Notes: generated by a model from the letters alone, not told the origin. Positions 23,816-33,872 are shown, counted from the stretch's first letter. The stretch: 64,000 bases of DNA from Paraburkholderia sp. IMGN_8 (GCF_038050405.1 NZ_CP150901.1:3782001-3846000); one strand, 5' to 3'. Program-made: numbers and translations.

Positions 23816-25006
23816 TTAACCCGCCAAACCACGCTCCAGATCGCCGCGAATATCGCCGGCGTTTTCGAGCCCCACAGCCAGACGGATCAACCCTTCGCTA
23901 ATGCCAGCCGCCGCACGTGCTTCCGGCGTCACGCGGCCGTGCGTGGTCGTAGCCGGATGCGTGATGGTGGTGCGCGTATCGCCGAGGTTGCCGGTAATCG
24001 AGCAGATCTTCGTACTGTCGATCACGCGCCAGGCATTCGCGCGCATCGCCTCAGGCGTATCGCCCTTCAGTTCGAACGACAAAATCGCGCCGCCGGCCTT
24101 CTGCTGGCGCATCGCCAACGCGTGCTGCGGATGCGATTCGAGCCCCGGATAGAACACGCGATTCACGGCCGGATGCGTGTCCAGCCACCGCGCGATTTCG
24201 AGTGCGTTCGCCGACTGCTTTTCGACCCGCAGCGACAGCGTTTCCATACCCTTGAGCAGCACCCACGCGTTGAACGCGGACAGCGTCGGCCCGGCGCTGC
24301 GCACGAACGGAAACACCTTTTCCATGATGAACTGCTTCGAGCCGACCAGCGCGCCGCCGAGCACACGCCCCTGGCCGTCGAGGAACTTGGTGGCCGAATG
24401 CATCACGACGTCCGCGCCGAGCTTCAACGGCTGCTGCAAGGCCGGGCTACAAAAACAGTTGTCGACCACGAACAGCGCATTGGCCGCCTTCGCGATCTTG
24501 CTGATTGCTTCGATATCCGCGACTTCGGTCAGCGGATTCGACGGCGTTTCGAGGAAGAACATCTTCGTCTCGGGGCGCACGGCGTTTTTCCACGCGTCCA
24601 GATCGGTCGGATCGACGAAGGTCGTCGTAATGCCGAACTTGCTGAAGATCTGCGAGAACATGCCGAGTGTCGAACCGAACAAGGCTTGCGAGCTGACCAG
24701 ATGGTCGCCAGCCTGCAACGCCGACATCACCACCGACATGATCGCGGCCATCCCCGAGGCAGTAGCCATGCACGCTTCGCCGCCTTCGAGCGCCGCCAGA
24801 CGGTCCTGGAACATCGAGACGGTCGGGTTCGTGAAGCGCGAGTAGGTGTAGTTGTCTTCGGAATTCTTGAATTTTTCGGCGGCGTCCGCGGCACTCGCGA
24901 AGACGAAGCTCGACGTCAGGAAAATCGCTTCCGAATGTTCGTTGAAGTCGCTGCGCACTGTGCCCGAGCGGACTGCCAGCGTATCGAAGTTCAGGGAGTC
25001 GTCCAT
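23816..25006 (-). CDS. metZ: O-succinylhomoserine sulfhydrylase
   Basis: MetZ makes homocysteine from O-succinylhomoserine and sulfide in direct-sulfhydrylation methionine synthesis. It is a cytoplasmic PLP enzyme of the Cys/Met metabolism family. The 396-residue protein has YSRFTNPT (residues 55-62), the SQALFGST loop and the PLP lysine K207 in SATKFLDGQGR. I use the ATG at 25006; the upstream in-frame ATG at 25114 would place the start inside a terminator hairpin. It is the last gene of the large minus-strand biosynthetic run, 289 bp after purF. That gap holds a structured leader with a terminator only 80 bp before the start, which suggests separate control. The specific acyl-homoserine substrate is inferred from its place after purF. 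Confidence 0.9.
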   Translation of the reverse strand: MDDSLNFDTLAVRSGTVRSDFNEHSEAIFLTSSFVFASAADAAEKFKNSEDNYTYSRFTNPTVSMFQDRLAALEGGEACMATASGMAAIMSVVMSALQAGDHLVSSQALFGSTLGMFSQIFSKFGITTTFVDPTDLDAWKNAVRPETKMFFLETPSNPLTEVADIEAISKIAKAANALFVVDNCFCSPALQQPLKLGADVVMHSATKFLDGQGRVLGGALVGSKQFIMEKVFPFVRSAGPTLSAFNAWVLLKGMETLSLRVEKQSANALEIARWLDTHPAVNRVFYPGLESHPQHALAMRQQKAGGAILSFELKGDTPEAMRANAWRVIDSTKICSITGNLGDTRTTITHPATTTHGRVTPEARAAAGISEGLIRLAVGLENAGDIRGDLERGLAG

Positions 25007-25086
25007 GTTGGTTCTGGTTTCCAATGTTCCATGGCTGCATCTGGCGTGGCTCACATGAGACGAGCGTGCAACGCCAAACGACAGCA

Positions 25087-25124
25087 ACAAAAAAGCCCGC
25101 TTTTGCGTCGGCATAAGCGGGCTT
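25087..25124 (-). terminator. Intrinsic terminator (or attenuator) between purF and metZ
   Basis: Read on the minus strand, AAGCCCGCTT and AAGCGGGCTT form a 10-bp stem with a 12-base loop, followed by a T-rich run. It lies after purF but within the presumed metZ leader, 80 bp before the metZ ATG. It could end the purF transcript or work as a regulated attenuator. Confidence 0.85.
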
Positions 25125-25210
25125 CATGTGCGGGGGAAAGCTGGAGCGGAGGCGGATGACTGCGGCTTTTCCACCATTCGCTTTAGCTGTTTCGGGTTGC
25201 CCCGCGTCCG
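25125..25210 (-). promoter_or_regulatory. Candidate structured RNA leader of metZ
   Basis: On the minus strand, upstream of the terminator, TGCGG and CCGCA can enclose a CGGG-GCAA-CCCG tetraloop hairpin, an A-rich single-stranded segment and AGCTAAAGCG. Further GCGG/CCGC pairings could compete. A structured region followed by a terminator and then a methionine gene is what a riboswitch or attenuator would look like. I could not match it to the SAM or SAH riboswitch consensus sequences I know. Confidence 0.35.
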
Positions 25211-25295
25211 CAAGCTGAGATCAAATCGACGCAAGCCGTCATGCTAACACGCTCGCGGCATGGCGTGCAGTACGCCACGCCGGTTGCGGGACCGC

Positions 25296-26843
25296 TCAAC
25301 CCACCGACAATTGCAAATGCAGTTGCGAGCGTGCCGGGCCGCCGTCGATCGCTTCGCTCGCGGCGTCGCGATCCGATTGCGAGGACGGCGCGAGACGCGC
25401 GGTTTCGATGCGGTCGAGGTACTCGGTGGTCACATCGCCGGTCACGTAGTTGCCGTCGAAGCACGAAGCCTCGAATTCCTTCAGCGCCGGATTGATGTCG
25501 CGCACCGCCTGCTTCAACGCGTCGACGTCCTGATAAACGAGATGGTCGGCACCGATCATGCGCGCGACTTCTTCGTCCGAACGGCCGTGGGCGACGAGTT
25601 CACCGCGTGTCGGCATATCGATACCGTAGACGTTCGGGAACTTCACCGGCGGCGCCGCCGAGGCAAAGATCACCTTGTTCGCGCCCGCGTCGCGTGCCAT
25701 CTGCACGATTTCGTGCGAGGTGGTGCCGCGCACGATCGAATCGTCGACGATCAGCACGTTCTTGCCCTTGAACTCGATGCCCATCGCGTTCAGCTTCTGG
25801 CGCACCGACTTCTTGCGCATCGCCTGGCCCGGCATGATAAAGGTCCGGCCCACGTAACGGTTCTTGAAGAAGCCTTCGCGATACTCGACGCCCAGCTTCT
25901 TGGCGACCTGCATCGCAGCCGGACGGGACGAATCGGGAATCGGCATCACAACGTCGATCGCGACGTCGGGCAATTCGCGTTTGATCTTCTCGGCGAGATA
26001 GTCGCCCATGCGCAGACGCACGTTGTAGACCGGCACGCCGTCGAGCACCGAGTCCGGACGCGCGAGGTACACGAGTTCGAAAATGCACGGGTTCAGGCTC
26101 GGATTCGTCGCGCATTGCTGGGCGTGCAGATTGCCGTCAAGGTCGATGAAAATCGCTTCGCCCGGCGCCACATCGCGCACGAACTCGAAACCGATACCTT
26201 CGATCGCGACCGATTCCGACGCCAGGATCCACTCGACGCCTTCCGCCGTTTCCTGCTTGCCGAGACACAACGGACGAATGCCGAACGGGTCGCGGAAAGC
26301 AAGCAGACCATAGCCGGCGATCAACGAAACGATCGCGTACGAACCCCGCACCCGGCGATGCACACCCGACACGGCGTTGAACAGTGCGGCCGGATCGAGT
26401 TGCAGGCTCGAACTGGACAGCTGCAATTCGTGCGCGAGCACGTTGAGCATCACTTCGGTATCGGAATTCGTATTGATGTGGCGGCGATCGATGCGGAACA
26501 TCTCATCTTTCAGCTGCTGCCAGTTGGTCAGGTTGCCGTTGTGCGCGAGGATGATGCCGAACGGCGCGTTCACGTAGAACGGCTGGGCTTCTTCTTCGCT
26601 CGACGCCGAACCGGCGGTCGGGTAACGGACCTGGCCGATGCCGGTATTGCCAGGCAGGCTGCGCATGTTGCGCGTGCGGAACACGTCGCGCACCATGCCG
26701 TTGGCCTTGTGCATGTGGAAATTGCTGCCGTTCGCTGTCGCGATGCCGGCGGCGTCCTGACCGCGGTGCTGCAGAAGCAGCAGGCTGTCATAGATCAGCT
26801 GATTGACCGGAGAGTGGGAAACTACACCTACGATGCCGCACAT
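25296..26843 (-). CDS. purF: Amidophosphoribosyltransferase
   Basis: PurF makes 5-phosphoribosylamine from PRPP and glutamine, the first step of purine synthesis. The start at 26843 puts the catalytic cysteine at position 2 (MCGIVGVV), which is exposed by methionine removal. The N-terminal Ntn glutaminase domain (1-235) has GIGQVRYPT and NTNSDTEV, and the C-terminal phosphoribosyltransferase domain has VLIVDDSIVRGTTS. The length of 515 residues is close to the family norm. The open frame extends upstream through cvpA antisense-like sequence and should not be used. It follows cvpA by 116 bp, the classic cvpA-purF pairing. Confidence 0.96.
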   Translation of the reverse strand: MCGIVGVVSHSPVNQLIYDSLLLLQHRGQDAAGIATANGSNFHMHKANGMVRDVFRTRNMRSLPGNTGIGQVRYPTAGSASSEEEAQPFYVNAPFGIILAHNGNLTNWQQLKDEMFRIDRRHINTNSDTEVMLNVLAHELQLSSSSLQLDPAALFNAVSGVHRRVRGSYAIVSLIAGYGLLAFRDPFGIRPLCLGKQETAEGVEWILASESVAIEGIGFEFVRDVAPGEAIFIDLDGNLHAQQCATNPSLNPCIFELVYLARPDSVLDGVPVYNVRLRMGDYLAEKIKRELPDVAIDVVMPIPDSSRPAAMQVAKKLGVEYREGFFKNRYVGRTFIMPGQAMRKKSVRQKLNAMGIEFKGKNVLIVDDSIVRGTTSHEIVQMARDAGANKVIFASAAPPVKFPNVYGIDMPTRGELVAHGRSDEEVARMIGADHLVYQDVDALKQAVRDINPALKEFEASCFDGNYVTGDVTTEYLDRIETARLAPSSQSDRDAASEAIDGGPARSQLHLQLSVG

Positions 26844-26959
26844 GGCATGTCCTTCAAAGGTACGAAATTCGTAACGGCGGCCGGTGCCTGCGATGGAGCG
26901 TAAAAGCAGCCGGATTGCGCCGGAGTACTGCGGGCTTCCTCTGATCACCCGCCTGATCG

Positions 26960-27454
26960 TCACACACGGACGTAGGCAGCGAGCGTCTCGGGAAGCAGCG
27001 GTTTCATTGCGTGCACGCCGTCGACCGCATAGGGCCGAAGCAGGGCGTTGCGCCAGAATTCCTGTTGGGGCAGTTCGGTCAAGCCTGCCAGGGCGACCAG
27101 AATCAGCACCAGAACGACCCCGCGCACGAGGCCGAACATCAAACCAAGCGAGCGGTCTATGCCGCCCAAGCCCGATATCTGCACGATGCGGCTCAGCAGC
27201 GCATTCAGCACGCTCGCCACCACCACCACGCCGATCACCACCAGCGCGAACGCCAGCAGCCATTGGGTCAACGCGCCGCCCGGCCACGTGGCAGGAATAA
27301 ACGGCACGACGTCCCCGACAAAGCGGCAAGCAATGAAAAACGCCGCGATCCAGCCGATCAGCCCGAATATCTCAGACAAAAAGCCACGCCATGTGCCGCG
27401 CAAAGCCGACAAACCGATCACCGCCATTACAGCGTAGTCGAAGGCGGTGAACAT
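26960..27454 (-). CDS. cvpA: CvpA family inner-membrane protein
   Basis: A 164-residue protein with four hydrophobic helices (about 5-25, 28-48, 63-85 and 103-123). It has the family signature near the start (FDYAVMAVIGLSALRGTWRGF) and GGIDRSLGLMFGLVRG. CvpA is needed for colicin V production in E. coli and occurs widely next to purF; its molecular role is not settled. It lies 7 bp after the SPOR gene and before purF, so it is probably co-transcribed with both. Confidence 0.9.
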   Translation of the reverse strand: MFTAFDYAVMAVIGLSALRGTWRGFLSEIFGLIGWIAAFFIACRFVGDVVPFIPATWPGGALTQWLLAFALVVIGVVVVASVLNALLSRIVQISGLGGIDRSLGLMFGLVRGVVLVLILVALAGLTELPQQEFWRNALLRPYAVDGVHAMKPLLPETLAAYVRV

Positions 27455-27461
27455 CGCTCGC

Positions 27462-28367
27462 TTACTGAGCAGCGCCGTTGTTCGCGCCCGACGTCAAGCC
27501 AGCCTCGCGAACCTTCGCAATTGCGGCGCTGGCCGCTGCACGGTCGGCGAACGGGCCGGCGCGCAACAGCGTGCGGGTCGTGCCGTCTGCCTGCTTCCGG
27601 CGTTCGGTATATGCGGGCACGCCGGCCGCTTTCAACTTGGTTGCCCAATTGCGCGCGCTGGTGTCGTCCGGGAAGACGCCGAGCTGCACGGCGAAGCGGC
27701 TGCCGGGCGGCGACGCGGGCGTGCCGGAATCGGCGTCCGCGGTGGCGGCGGTGCTGTTCGTGCTGTCCTCGCCCGGGGCCGGAACGTTCGCGGCGCTATG
27801 TGCGGTCTGCGGTTTCGCCGGTTTGGCCGGCGTCGGCGCCGCGGGAGCCGTGTTGGCTGCGACGGCCGGCGCTTGCGGCTTGGCAGCGGGCTTCGCTGCG
27901 CTCGTTGCCGCGCTCTGCTGCTTGGCGGCGCCGGACTGACTTTGCGTGGCGGCCGTTGCCGGTGCAGCCGGTGCGAGGCCGGAAGCGGCGAGTGCCGAGT
28001 CGGGCGCCGGATTGTCAGGTGCTACGCCGGCCTGCGTATCTTCGTCGGCCTTGCTGGCCTTCGGCGCGGGGCGGCTCGGGATGTCGATGGATATGTCGTC
28101 GGTGACGGGCTTAGGATGCGAATCCAGCACCATCGGCAGGACGACTACCGCTGCCACGACCAACGCGATTGCGCCAACGAGCCGGCGCCGCGCACGCTGC
28201 TTTTCAGGCAACGTGGGGTCGAGCAGCATCGCATCGGCGTCTACGGCGCGCTCCGTGCGGCGGGTTCGCCGCTCCACGCGTTCGCCACGGGCGGCACGAG
28301 TGGAATTGGTATTTGCGCCACGCCGTGCGGGCGTGTCGTCTTTCTTGCCGAACGAGAAAATTCCCAT
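27462..28367 (-). CDS. SPOR-domain membrane protein (DedD-like)
   Basis: A 301-residue bitopic protein. It has a basic cytoplasmic N-terminus (1-62), one membrane helix (about 63-81, RLVGAIALVVAAVVVLPMVL), a long Ala/Pro-rich periplasmic linker (about 90-215) and a C-terminal SPOR domain (about 222-295, RFAVQLGVFPDD and RAGPFADRAAA). SPOR domains bind denuded septal peptidoglycan, so it probably acts at the division site. This position between folC and cvpA is where dedD lies in E. coli and Pseudomonas. Confidence 0.9.
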   Translation of the reverse strand: MGIFSFGKKDDTPARRGANTNSTRAARGERVERRTRRTERAVDADAMLLDPTLPEKQRARRRLVGAIALVVAAVVVLPMVLDSHPKPVTDDISIDIPSRPAPKASKADEDTQAGVAPDNPAPDSALAASGLAPAAPATAATQSQSGAAKQQSAATSAAKPAAKPQAPAVAANTAPAAPTPAKPAKPQTAHSAANVPAPGEDSTNSTAATADADSGTPASPPGSRFAVQLGVFPDDTSARNWATKLKAAGVPAYTERRKQADGTTRTLLRAGPFADRAAASAAIAKVREAGLTSGANNGAAQ

Positions 28368-28396
28368 GAATCGCTTGGTTCGAGCCTGGCGCCCGT

Positions 28397-29707
28397 TCAG
28401 TGTTGCTGCGATTTACGGTAGGCCATCACGCCTGCTACCGTATAGAAACTGCCGAAAACCACGATTCTATCATTCTCTGACGCTCGTTTTAGCGCGTCTT
28501 GGAAAGCCTCTGCCGGTGTTGCGTAGCGCGTCACACTGCTATCGGCGCTGTCGCTCACGCCCTGCTCACGCAATGCGGCTTCGAGCTCCTCGGCGGAAGC
28601 CGCACGCGGAGTCGGCAAATCGGTCACGCACCAGTGGTCGATTTCACCTTTCAGGTGGGCCAACACGCCGGCAATGTCCTTGTCGCGCATCGCGCCGAAC
28701 ACGGCGTACGTGTACGGGAAAAAGCCCATATTGCCGAGGTTTTGCGTAAGCACCGCGGCGGCATGCGGATTGTGGCCGACATCGAGCACGACGGCCGGCT
28801 TGCCGGGCAGCACCTGAAAGCGCCCCGGCAATTCGACGTTGGCAAGGCCGAGCCGAATGTCCTGCGCCGAGACCGGCAATCGGTCGCGCAGCGCTTCGAG
28901 AGCGGCGAGCGCCGCCGACGTGTTGATCAACTGGTTCGCGCCACGCAGCGCCGGATAGGCGAGCGCCGAGCGGCGCATCGTCGGGCCCACATAGCTCCAT
29001 TGCTGGCGCTCACTGCCCGCCTGCCCTTCGTAGCGGAAATCGCGTCCGAATAGCCACAGTTCGGCGCCGATCTGTTCGGCATAATCGATCAGCGTTTGCG
29101 GCGGCACCGGATCGGCACAGATCGCCGGTTTGCCCGCCCGGAAAATACCGGCCTTTTCGAAGGCGATTTTCTCGCGCGTGTCGCCCAGATAATCGGTGTG
29201 ATCGATATCGATGCTGGTAATGATCGCGCAGTCCGTGTCGAGGATGTTGACCGCGTCCAGGCGGCCACCGAGGCCCACTTCGAAAATCGCCGCATCGAGT
29301 CCGCGCGAAGCGAACAGACTCATGATCGCCAGCGTCGTAAATTCGAAATACGTCAGCGTGACCGGTTCAGCGAGGCTCAGGCGCGCGGCTTCAACTGCTT
29401 CGAAGTGCGGCAGCAGATCGGCATCGCTCGCGGTTTCGCCATTCACGCGCGCGCGCTCGTTGAACGACAACAGATGCGGTGACGTATGGCAGCCGACCGT
29501 AAAGCCGGCGCGCAGCAAAATCGATTCGAGGATCGCGCAGGTCGAACCCTTGCCGTTCGTGCCGCCGACCGTGATGACCGGACACGCGAACGACAACTGC
29601 ATCGCGTCGCGTACCTTGGAGATGCGAGCCAAACCCATGTCGATGCCGACCGGATGCGCGGATTCAAGGTGCGTGAGCCACGCGTCGAGAGTGGGGAATG
29701 TGGTCAT
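28397..29707 (-). CDS. folC: Bifunctional dihydrofolate synthase / folylpolyglutamate synthase
   Basis: FolC adds glutamate to dihydropteroate and extends the polyglutamate tail of reduced folates, using ATP. This 436-residue Mur-ligase-fold protein has the P-loop GGTNGKGST (48-56), the SPHL segment, a GLGGRLDAVN motif and the C-terminal domain with LDVGHNPHAA. It lies 194 bp downstream of accD on the same strand and 29 bp before the SPOR gene. Confidence 0.95.
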   Translation of the reverse strand: MTTFPTLDAWLTHLESAHPVGIDMGLARISKVRDAMQLSFACPVITVGGTNGKGSTCAILESILLRAGFTVGCHTSPHLLSFNERARVNGETASDADLLPHFEAVEAARLSLAEPVTLTYFEFTTLAIMSLFASRGLDAAIFEVGLGGRLDAVNILDTDCAIITSIDIDHTDYLGDTREKIAFEKAGIFRAGKPAICADPVPPQTLIDYAEQIGAELWLFGRDFRYEGQAGSERQQWSYVGPTMRRSALAYPALRGANQLINTSAALAALEALRDRLPVSAQDIRLGLANVELPGRFQVLPGKPAVVLDVGHNPHAAAVLTQNLGNMGFFPYTYAVFGAMRDKDIAGVLAHLKGEIDHWCVTDLPTPRAASAEELEAALREQGVSDSADSSVTRYATPAEAFQDALKRASENDRIVVFGSFYTVAGVMAYRKSQQH

Positions 29708-29775
29708 CGAAAACTACAAGTAGAAATGCGGGCAGCCGTCGCGGCGTCACGAGACCGTGATTATCCCGGAAATGA

Positions 29776-29814
29776 CAGCGCGCCGCTTGATGACTCTCGC
29801 GGCGCGCTATTTTT
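29776..29814 (+). repeat. Hairpin between accD and folC
   Basis: AGCGCGCCGC at 29777-29786 and GCGGCGCGCT at 29799-29808 form a 10-bp stem followed by ATTTTTTG on the plus strand. The T-run favours termination of plus-strand (antisense) transcripts. For accD-folC transcription in the minus direction it is only a stable hairpin. Confidence 0.5.
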
Positions 29815-29901
29815 TGACTGCTTTTCGTACTAACGCCGCGCTTCGGCGGCACGGCGCTGATTCATGCTTTGGCGAATCGATACAGCCGCTTCGCTTATCG
29901 C

Positions 29902-30774
29902 TTACGCGACGGCGTCAGCCGGCTGGCGGCTCAGCAGCGCCATCAGTTGCGCGAGTTCTTCACGCAGCTTGCGACGATCGACGATCATATCGATCGCGCC
30001 CTTCGTCAGCAGGAACTCGGCGCGCTGGAAGCCTTCCGGCAGTTTCTCGCGCACGGTTTGTTCGATCACGCGCGGGCCGGCAAAGCCGATCAGCGCCTTC
30101 GGTTCCGCGATCACCACGTCGCCGAGGAAGGCGAAACTCGCCGAGACGCCGCCCATGGTCGGGTCGGTCAGTACCGAGATGAACGGCAGCCTGGCTTCGG
30201 CCAGCCTGGTCAGCATCGCCGTGGTCTTGGCCATTTGCATCAGCGACAGCAAGCTCTCCTGCATCCGCGCGCCGCCCGAAGCGGTGAAGCAGATGAACGG
30301 CACTTGCTGTTCCAGCGCGTTCTGTGCGCCGCGCGCAAAACGCTCGCCGACGACCGAACCCATCGAGCCGCCCATAAACGAGAACTCGAAGCACGCGACC
30401 ACTACGGGCAGCGTGTGGATTGCGCCGCCCATCACGACCATTGCGTCGGTTTCGTCGGTGTCGTCCATCGCCTCTTTCAGGCGATCCGGGTATTTGCGGC
30501 TGTCTTTGAACTTGAGCGCGTCGACCGGCACGATTTCCTGGCCGATTTCATAGCGGCCTTCCGGATCGAGCAGGCCGTCGAGCCGCTCACGCGCGCCGAT
30601 GCGCATGTGATGGTCACATTTCGGGCAAACATGCAGATTGGCCTCGACGTCGTTGCGGTACAGCACCGCTTCGCACGACGGGCACTTGATCCACAAGCCT
30701 TCCGGAATCCCCTTGCGGTTCTTCGGATCGGTTTGCTTGATTTTCGGCGGCAGCAGCTTATCGAGCCAGCTCAT
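29902..30774 (-). CDS. accD: Acetyl-CoA carboxylase carboxyltransferase subunit beta
   Basis: AccD with AccA forms the carboxyltransferase that moves CO2 from biotin to acetyl-CoA, giving malonyl-CoA for fatty-acid synthesis. The 290-residue protein has the N-terminal four-cysteine zinc ribbon (C31, C34, C50, C53) and the crotonase-like domain with [11 protein letters not shown] and [11 protein letters not shown]. The start at 30774 ([10 protein letters not shown]) is the family start; an upstream in-frame start adds 19 unrelated residues. It lies 80 bp after trpA in the conserved trpF-B-A-accD-folC order. Confidence 0.96.
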   Translation of the reverse strand: MSWLDKLLPPKIKQTDPKNRKGIPEGLWIKCPSCEAVLYRNDVEANLHVCPKCDHHMRIGARERLDGLLDPEGRYEIGQEIVPVDALKFKDSRKYPDRLKEAMDDTDETDAMVVMGGAIHTLPVVVACFEFSFMGGSMGSVVGERFARGAQNALEQQVPFICFTASGGARMQESLLSLMQMAKTTAMLTRLAEARLPFISVLTDPTMGGVSASFAFLGDVVIAEPKALIGFAGPRVIEQTVREKLPEGFQRAEFLLTKGAIDMIVDRRKLREELAQLMALLSRQPADAVA

Positions 30775-30854
30775 ATTGAATCCTTCTGGGGTCAACGGTT
30801 GCGCAAACGGCGGGACAAACCCGCCGCTCACACTACAGAAGACAAAAATAACTG

Positions 30855-31667
30855 TTATCGGGCAGTCGCAACGCTGTCCAGCGCCTCACGCACTTCGGCG
30901 ACGAAACGCGTGAGCGTCTCGGCAGCGGTGTCAGGCGCGGCTTGTTCGAGCAATTGCACGATACGGCTGCCGATCACGACGGCATCGGAAACCTCGGCCA
31001 CCGCACGCGCCGTTTGCGCGTCGCGGATACCGAAACCGACGCCCACCGGCAGGGGTACGCGCGACTTGATGGCCGGGATTTTACTCGCGATGCTGGAAAC
31101 GTCCAGATTTGCCGCTCCGGTGACCCCTTTGAGCGACACATAATAGACGTAGCCGCTGGCGATTTTGCCGACTTCCGCGATGCGCTCGTCCGTTGAGGTG
31201 GGCGCAAGCAAAAATATCGGATCGATGCCGGCGGATCGCATCTGTTCCGCGAAATCAGCGCACTCTTCAGGCGGGTAATCGACCACCAGCACGCCGTCTA
31301 CGCCCGCTTCCTTCGCGGCCCTGGCAAACTCTTCGGTGCCCATGCGCTCGATCGGATTGGCGTAGCCCATCAACACGACCGGCGTCTTGTCGTTGGTTTC
31401 GCGGAAGCGCTTGACGTCGGCGATGACGTGGCGCAGCGATACGCCGTGCGCCAGAGCGCGCTCGGACGATTGCTGGATCACGGGACCGTCGGCCATCGGG
31501 TCGGAAAACGGCACGCCAAGTTCGATCACGTCCGCGCCACCGGCGGCGAGCGCATGCATGAATTCGACCGTGCGAGCCGGGTCCGGGTCGCCGGCCGTCA
31601 TGAACGGAATCAGCCCTTTCTTACCTTGTGCGGACAGCTCAGCAAACGTGTTCTTGATACGGGACAT
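30855..31667 (-). CDS. trpA: Tryptophan synthase alpha subunit
   Basis: TrpA cleaves indole-3-glycerol phosphate to indole and glyceraldehyde-3-phosphate and channels indole to TrpB. This 270-residue TIM barrel has the signature [17 protein letters not shown] with the catalytic aspartate, and the phosphate-binding GFGIRD segment. The start at 31667 (MSRIKNTF) is the family start. A DNA methyltransferase gene separates it from trpB; the spacing is 31 bp. Confidence 0.96.
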   Translation of the reverse strand: MSRIKNTFAELSAQGKKGLIPFMTAGDPDPARTVEFMHALAAGGADVIELGVPFSDPMADGPVIQQSSERALAHGVSLRHVIADVKRFRETNDKTPVVLMGYANPIERMGTEEFARAAKEAGVDGVLVVDYPPEECADFAEQMRSAGIDPIFLLAPTSTDERIAEVGKIASGYVYYVSLKGVTGAANLDVSSIASKIPAIKSRVPLPVGVGFGIRDAQTARAVAEVSDAVVIGSRIVQLLEQAAPDTAAETLTRFVAEVREALDSVATAR

Positions 31668-31698
31668 GGAATATTCTCGGATTTGGGTTACTGCGCGC

Positions 31699-32607
31699 TT
31701 ATTGCGCCTCGGTTTGCCGTTCAGTTTCGGCTGCAACCGGCCGGGTAACAGCGGAAGCCGCCGCGGCCGCGCTGACGCGTTCGCGCGCTATCGCGCAGTA
31801 ACTTTCATTGATCTCATAGCCGACGAATTCGCGCTGCTGACGGGCGCAAGCGACTGCGGTGGTGCCGCTGCCCATGAAGGGATCGAGCACGCGCCCGCCC
31901 TTCGGACAACTTGCCAGCACCATACGCTCGACAATTTCCAGAGGCTTCTGGGTCGGATGATCGACGCGTTCGGCGTGTTGCCGATGCAGTCGCGACACCG
32001 ACCAGACATCCTTCGGATTATAGCCAAGCTCCAGCCACTTGCTTCCTTCGAACAACTTACGCGAACGCGCCTTCTTCGTGACAGCATCGTACGGGATGCG
32101 GACGGGATCGAGATCGAAGTAATAATCCTTCGACACCGCGAAAAAACCGATGTTGTCGTGCACCGATGTGAAGCGGCGCACCGTTCCGCCCATGCTCGGC
32201 ACGCGCCGGTCCCAGATGATTTCGTTGATCATCGTGAGCTTCGTCTTCAGGAAACAGAAGATTTCCGGCGCGTACTGCCACGTGCAGAAGATATACAGCG
32301 AACCAGATGGCTTGAGCTTCGGAATGGCCAGCTCGAGCCAACTGCGCGTCCAGGCGAGAAAATCGTCGCCTGAACGCATGTCGGAGTCATTGCCATAATC
32401 CTTGCCGAGCCCGTAAGGCGGATCGCAAAGGATCAGGTCGATCGACCCGTCGGGGATGTTCGCCACATCGGTCAGAAAATCGCGGTTCAACAGCTGGATG
32501 CCGGCAGGCACCTGCGGCAACAAAGATGCAGGCACCTCGGCCGCCATGATGCCGACGGCCGGGTTGGTTTCAACCGCGGGCTGGGGCTCGTCGAACTCGT
32601 CGCGCAT
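31699..32607 (-). CDS. Orphan beta-class DNA N6-adenine/N4-cytosine methyltransferase
   Basis: A 302-residue DNA methyltransferase with the order of a beta-class amino-methyltransferase: catalytic DPPY at 62-65, then a target-recognition region (about 66-215), then the SAM-binding FMGSGTT at 244-250. DPPY favours N6-adenine. No restriction endonuclease is adjacent, so it is an orphan enzyme with likely regulatory or replication-linked use. It sits inside the tryptophan operon, 11 bp after trpB and 31 bp before trpA, and is almost certainly co-transcribed with them. From memory, Burkholderia enzymes at this locus modify GTWWAC, but I cannot confirm that from the sequence. The low-complexity alanine tail is not part of the domain. 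Confidence 0.9.
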   Translation of the reverse strand: MRDEFDEPQPAVETNPAVGIMAAEVPASLLPQVPAGIQLLNRDFLTDVANIPDGSIDLILCDPPYGLGKDYGNDSDMRSGDDFLAWTRSWLELAIPKLKPSGSLYIFCTWQYAPEIFCFLKTKLTMINEIIWDRRVPSMGGTVRRFTSVHDNIGFFAVSKDYYFDLDPVRIPYDAVTKKARSRKLFEGSKWLELGYNPKDVWSVSRLHRQHAERVDHPTQKPLEIVERMVLASCPKGGRVLDPFMGSGTTAVACARQQREFVGYEINESYCAIARERVSAAAAASAVTRPVAAETERQTEAQ

Positions 32608-32618
32608 CGTCGCGGCGC

Positions 32619-33812
32619 TCAGAACTGGATACCCGATCGCTCAGCGACCGTGTGCATGTCCTTGTCGCCGCGGCCCGACAGATTGACCAGAAGGTACTTG
32701 TCCTTCGGCAGCGTGGGCGCGAGTTTCGCGGCGTAGGCCAGCGCATGGCTGGATTCCAGTGCCGGAATGATGCCTTCGATGCGACAGCAATCGTGGAAAG
32801 CTTTAAGCGCTTCTTCGTCGGTGATGCCGACATATTGCGCGCGCTTACTGTCTTTTAGCCACGCATGTTCGGGGCCGACGCCTGGGTAGTCGAGGCCTGC
32901 CGACACCGAATGTGTCTCGATGATCTGGCCGTTCTCGTCTTGCAGGAGATAGGTTCGATTGCCGTGCAGCACACCCGGGCTTCCGCCGATCAGCGACGCC
33001 GCGTGACGGCCAGTTTCCAGTCCGTCACCCGCTGCTTCGACGCCGATCAATTGCACCGATGTGTCGTCAATGTACGGGTAAAAGATGCCCATCGCATTCG
33101 ATCCACCGCCAACGCACGCGATTACGGCGTCCGGCTGGCGGCCGACCAGTTCCGGCATCTGCACCTTGCACTCATCGCCGATCACGCGCTGGAAGTCGCG
33201 CACCATCATCGGATAAGGATGCGGTCCCGCGACCGTACCGATAATGTAGAAGGTGTTTTCGACGTTGGTGACCCAGTCGCGCATCGCTTCGTTGAGCGCA
33301 TCCTTCAGCGTCCGCGAACCGGACTCGACCGGCACGACAGTCGCGCCGAGCAGCTTCATCCGGTACACGTTGGCGGCCTGACGGCGGACGTCTTCGGCGC
33401 CCATATAGACGACGCATTCCATGCCAAAACGCGCCGCAATGGTCGCCGTTGCGACGCCGTGCTGGCCCGCGCCGGTTTCCGCGATCACGCGCGGTTTGCC
33501 CATACGCCTGGCAAGCAGCGCCTGGCCGATCACGTTATTGACTTTGTGAGCACCGGTGTGATTCAGGTCTTCGCGCTTCAGGAAAACCTGCGCGCCACCG
33601 AGCAGTTCGCTCCAGCGTTGCGCGTGATAAATCGGCGACGGACGGCCAACGAAGTACTTCAGCTCGCGCTCGTATTCAGCGACGAATTCCGGGTCTTTCT
33701 GATATTTCTCGTACGCGGCACGCAACTCGTCGAGCGCGTGAACCAGCGTTTCGGCGACGAACACGCCGCCATATTGGCCGAAGTGGCCCCTTTCGTCAGG
33801 CAAGTTATACAT
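32619..33812 (-). CDS. trpB: Tryptophan synthase beta subunit
   Basis: TrpB condenses indole with serine to give tryptophan. The 397-residue PLP enzyme has the cofactor lysine K90 in [10 protein letters not shown], the AETGAGQHG motif and [10 protein letters not shown] for phosphate binding. I chose ATG 33812 ([12 protein letters not shown]) because GAGAAGAG lies at normal distance; a GTG three codons upstream is possible. It follows trpF by 60 bp. Confidence 0.96.
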   Translation of the reverse strand: MYNLPDERGHFGQYGGVFVAETLVHALDELRAAYEKYQKDPEFVAEYERELKYFVGRPSPIYHAQRWSELLGGAQVFLKREDLNHTGAHKVNNVIGQALLARRMGKPRVIAETGAGQHGVATATIAARFGMECVVYMGAEDVRRQAANVYRMKLLGATVVPVESGSRTLKDALNEAMRDWVTNVENTFYIIGTVAGPHPYPMMVRDFQRVIGDECKVQMPELVGRQPDAVIACVGGGSNAMGIFYPYIDDTSVQLIGVEAAGDGLETGRHAASLIGGSPGVLHGNRTYLLQDENGQIIETHSVSAGLDYPGVGPEHAWLKDSKRAQYVGITDEEALKAFHDCCRIEGIIPALESSHALAYAAKLAPTLPKDKYLLVNLSGRGDKDMHTVAERSGIQF

Positions 33813-33872
33813 AACGATCACTCTTCTCAGTGTGGCGCGCGGAGTTCATGCGAGAAAACCGCGCCACCAGAA

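Noticed and set aside
25125..25210. Match of the metZ leader to known SAM-I, SAM-II or SAH riboswitches
   Set aside because: The core consensus sequences I know for these classes are not present, so I report only an unassigned leader structure.
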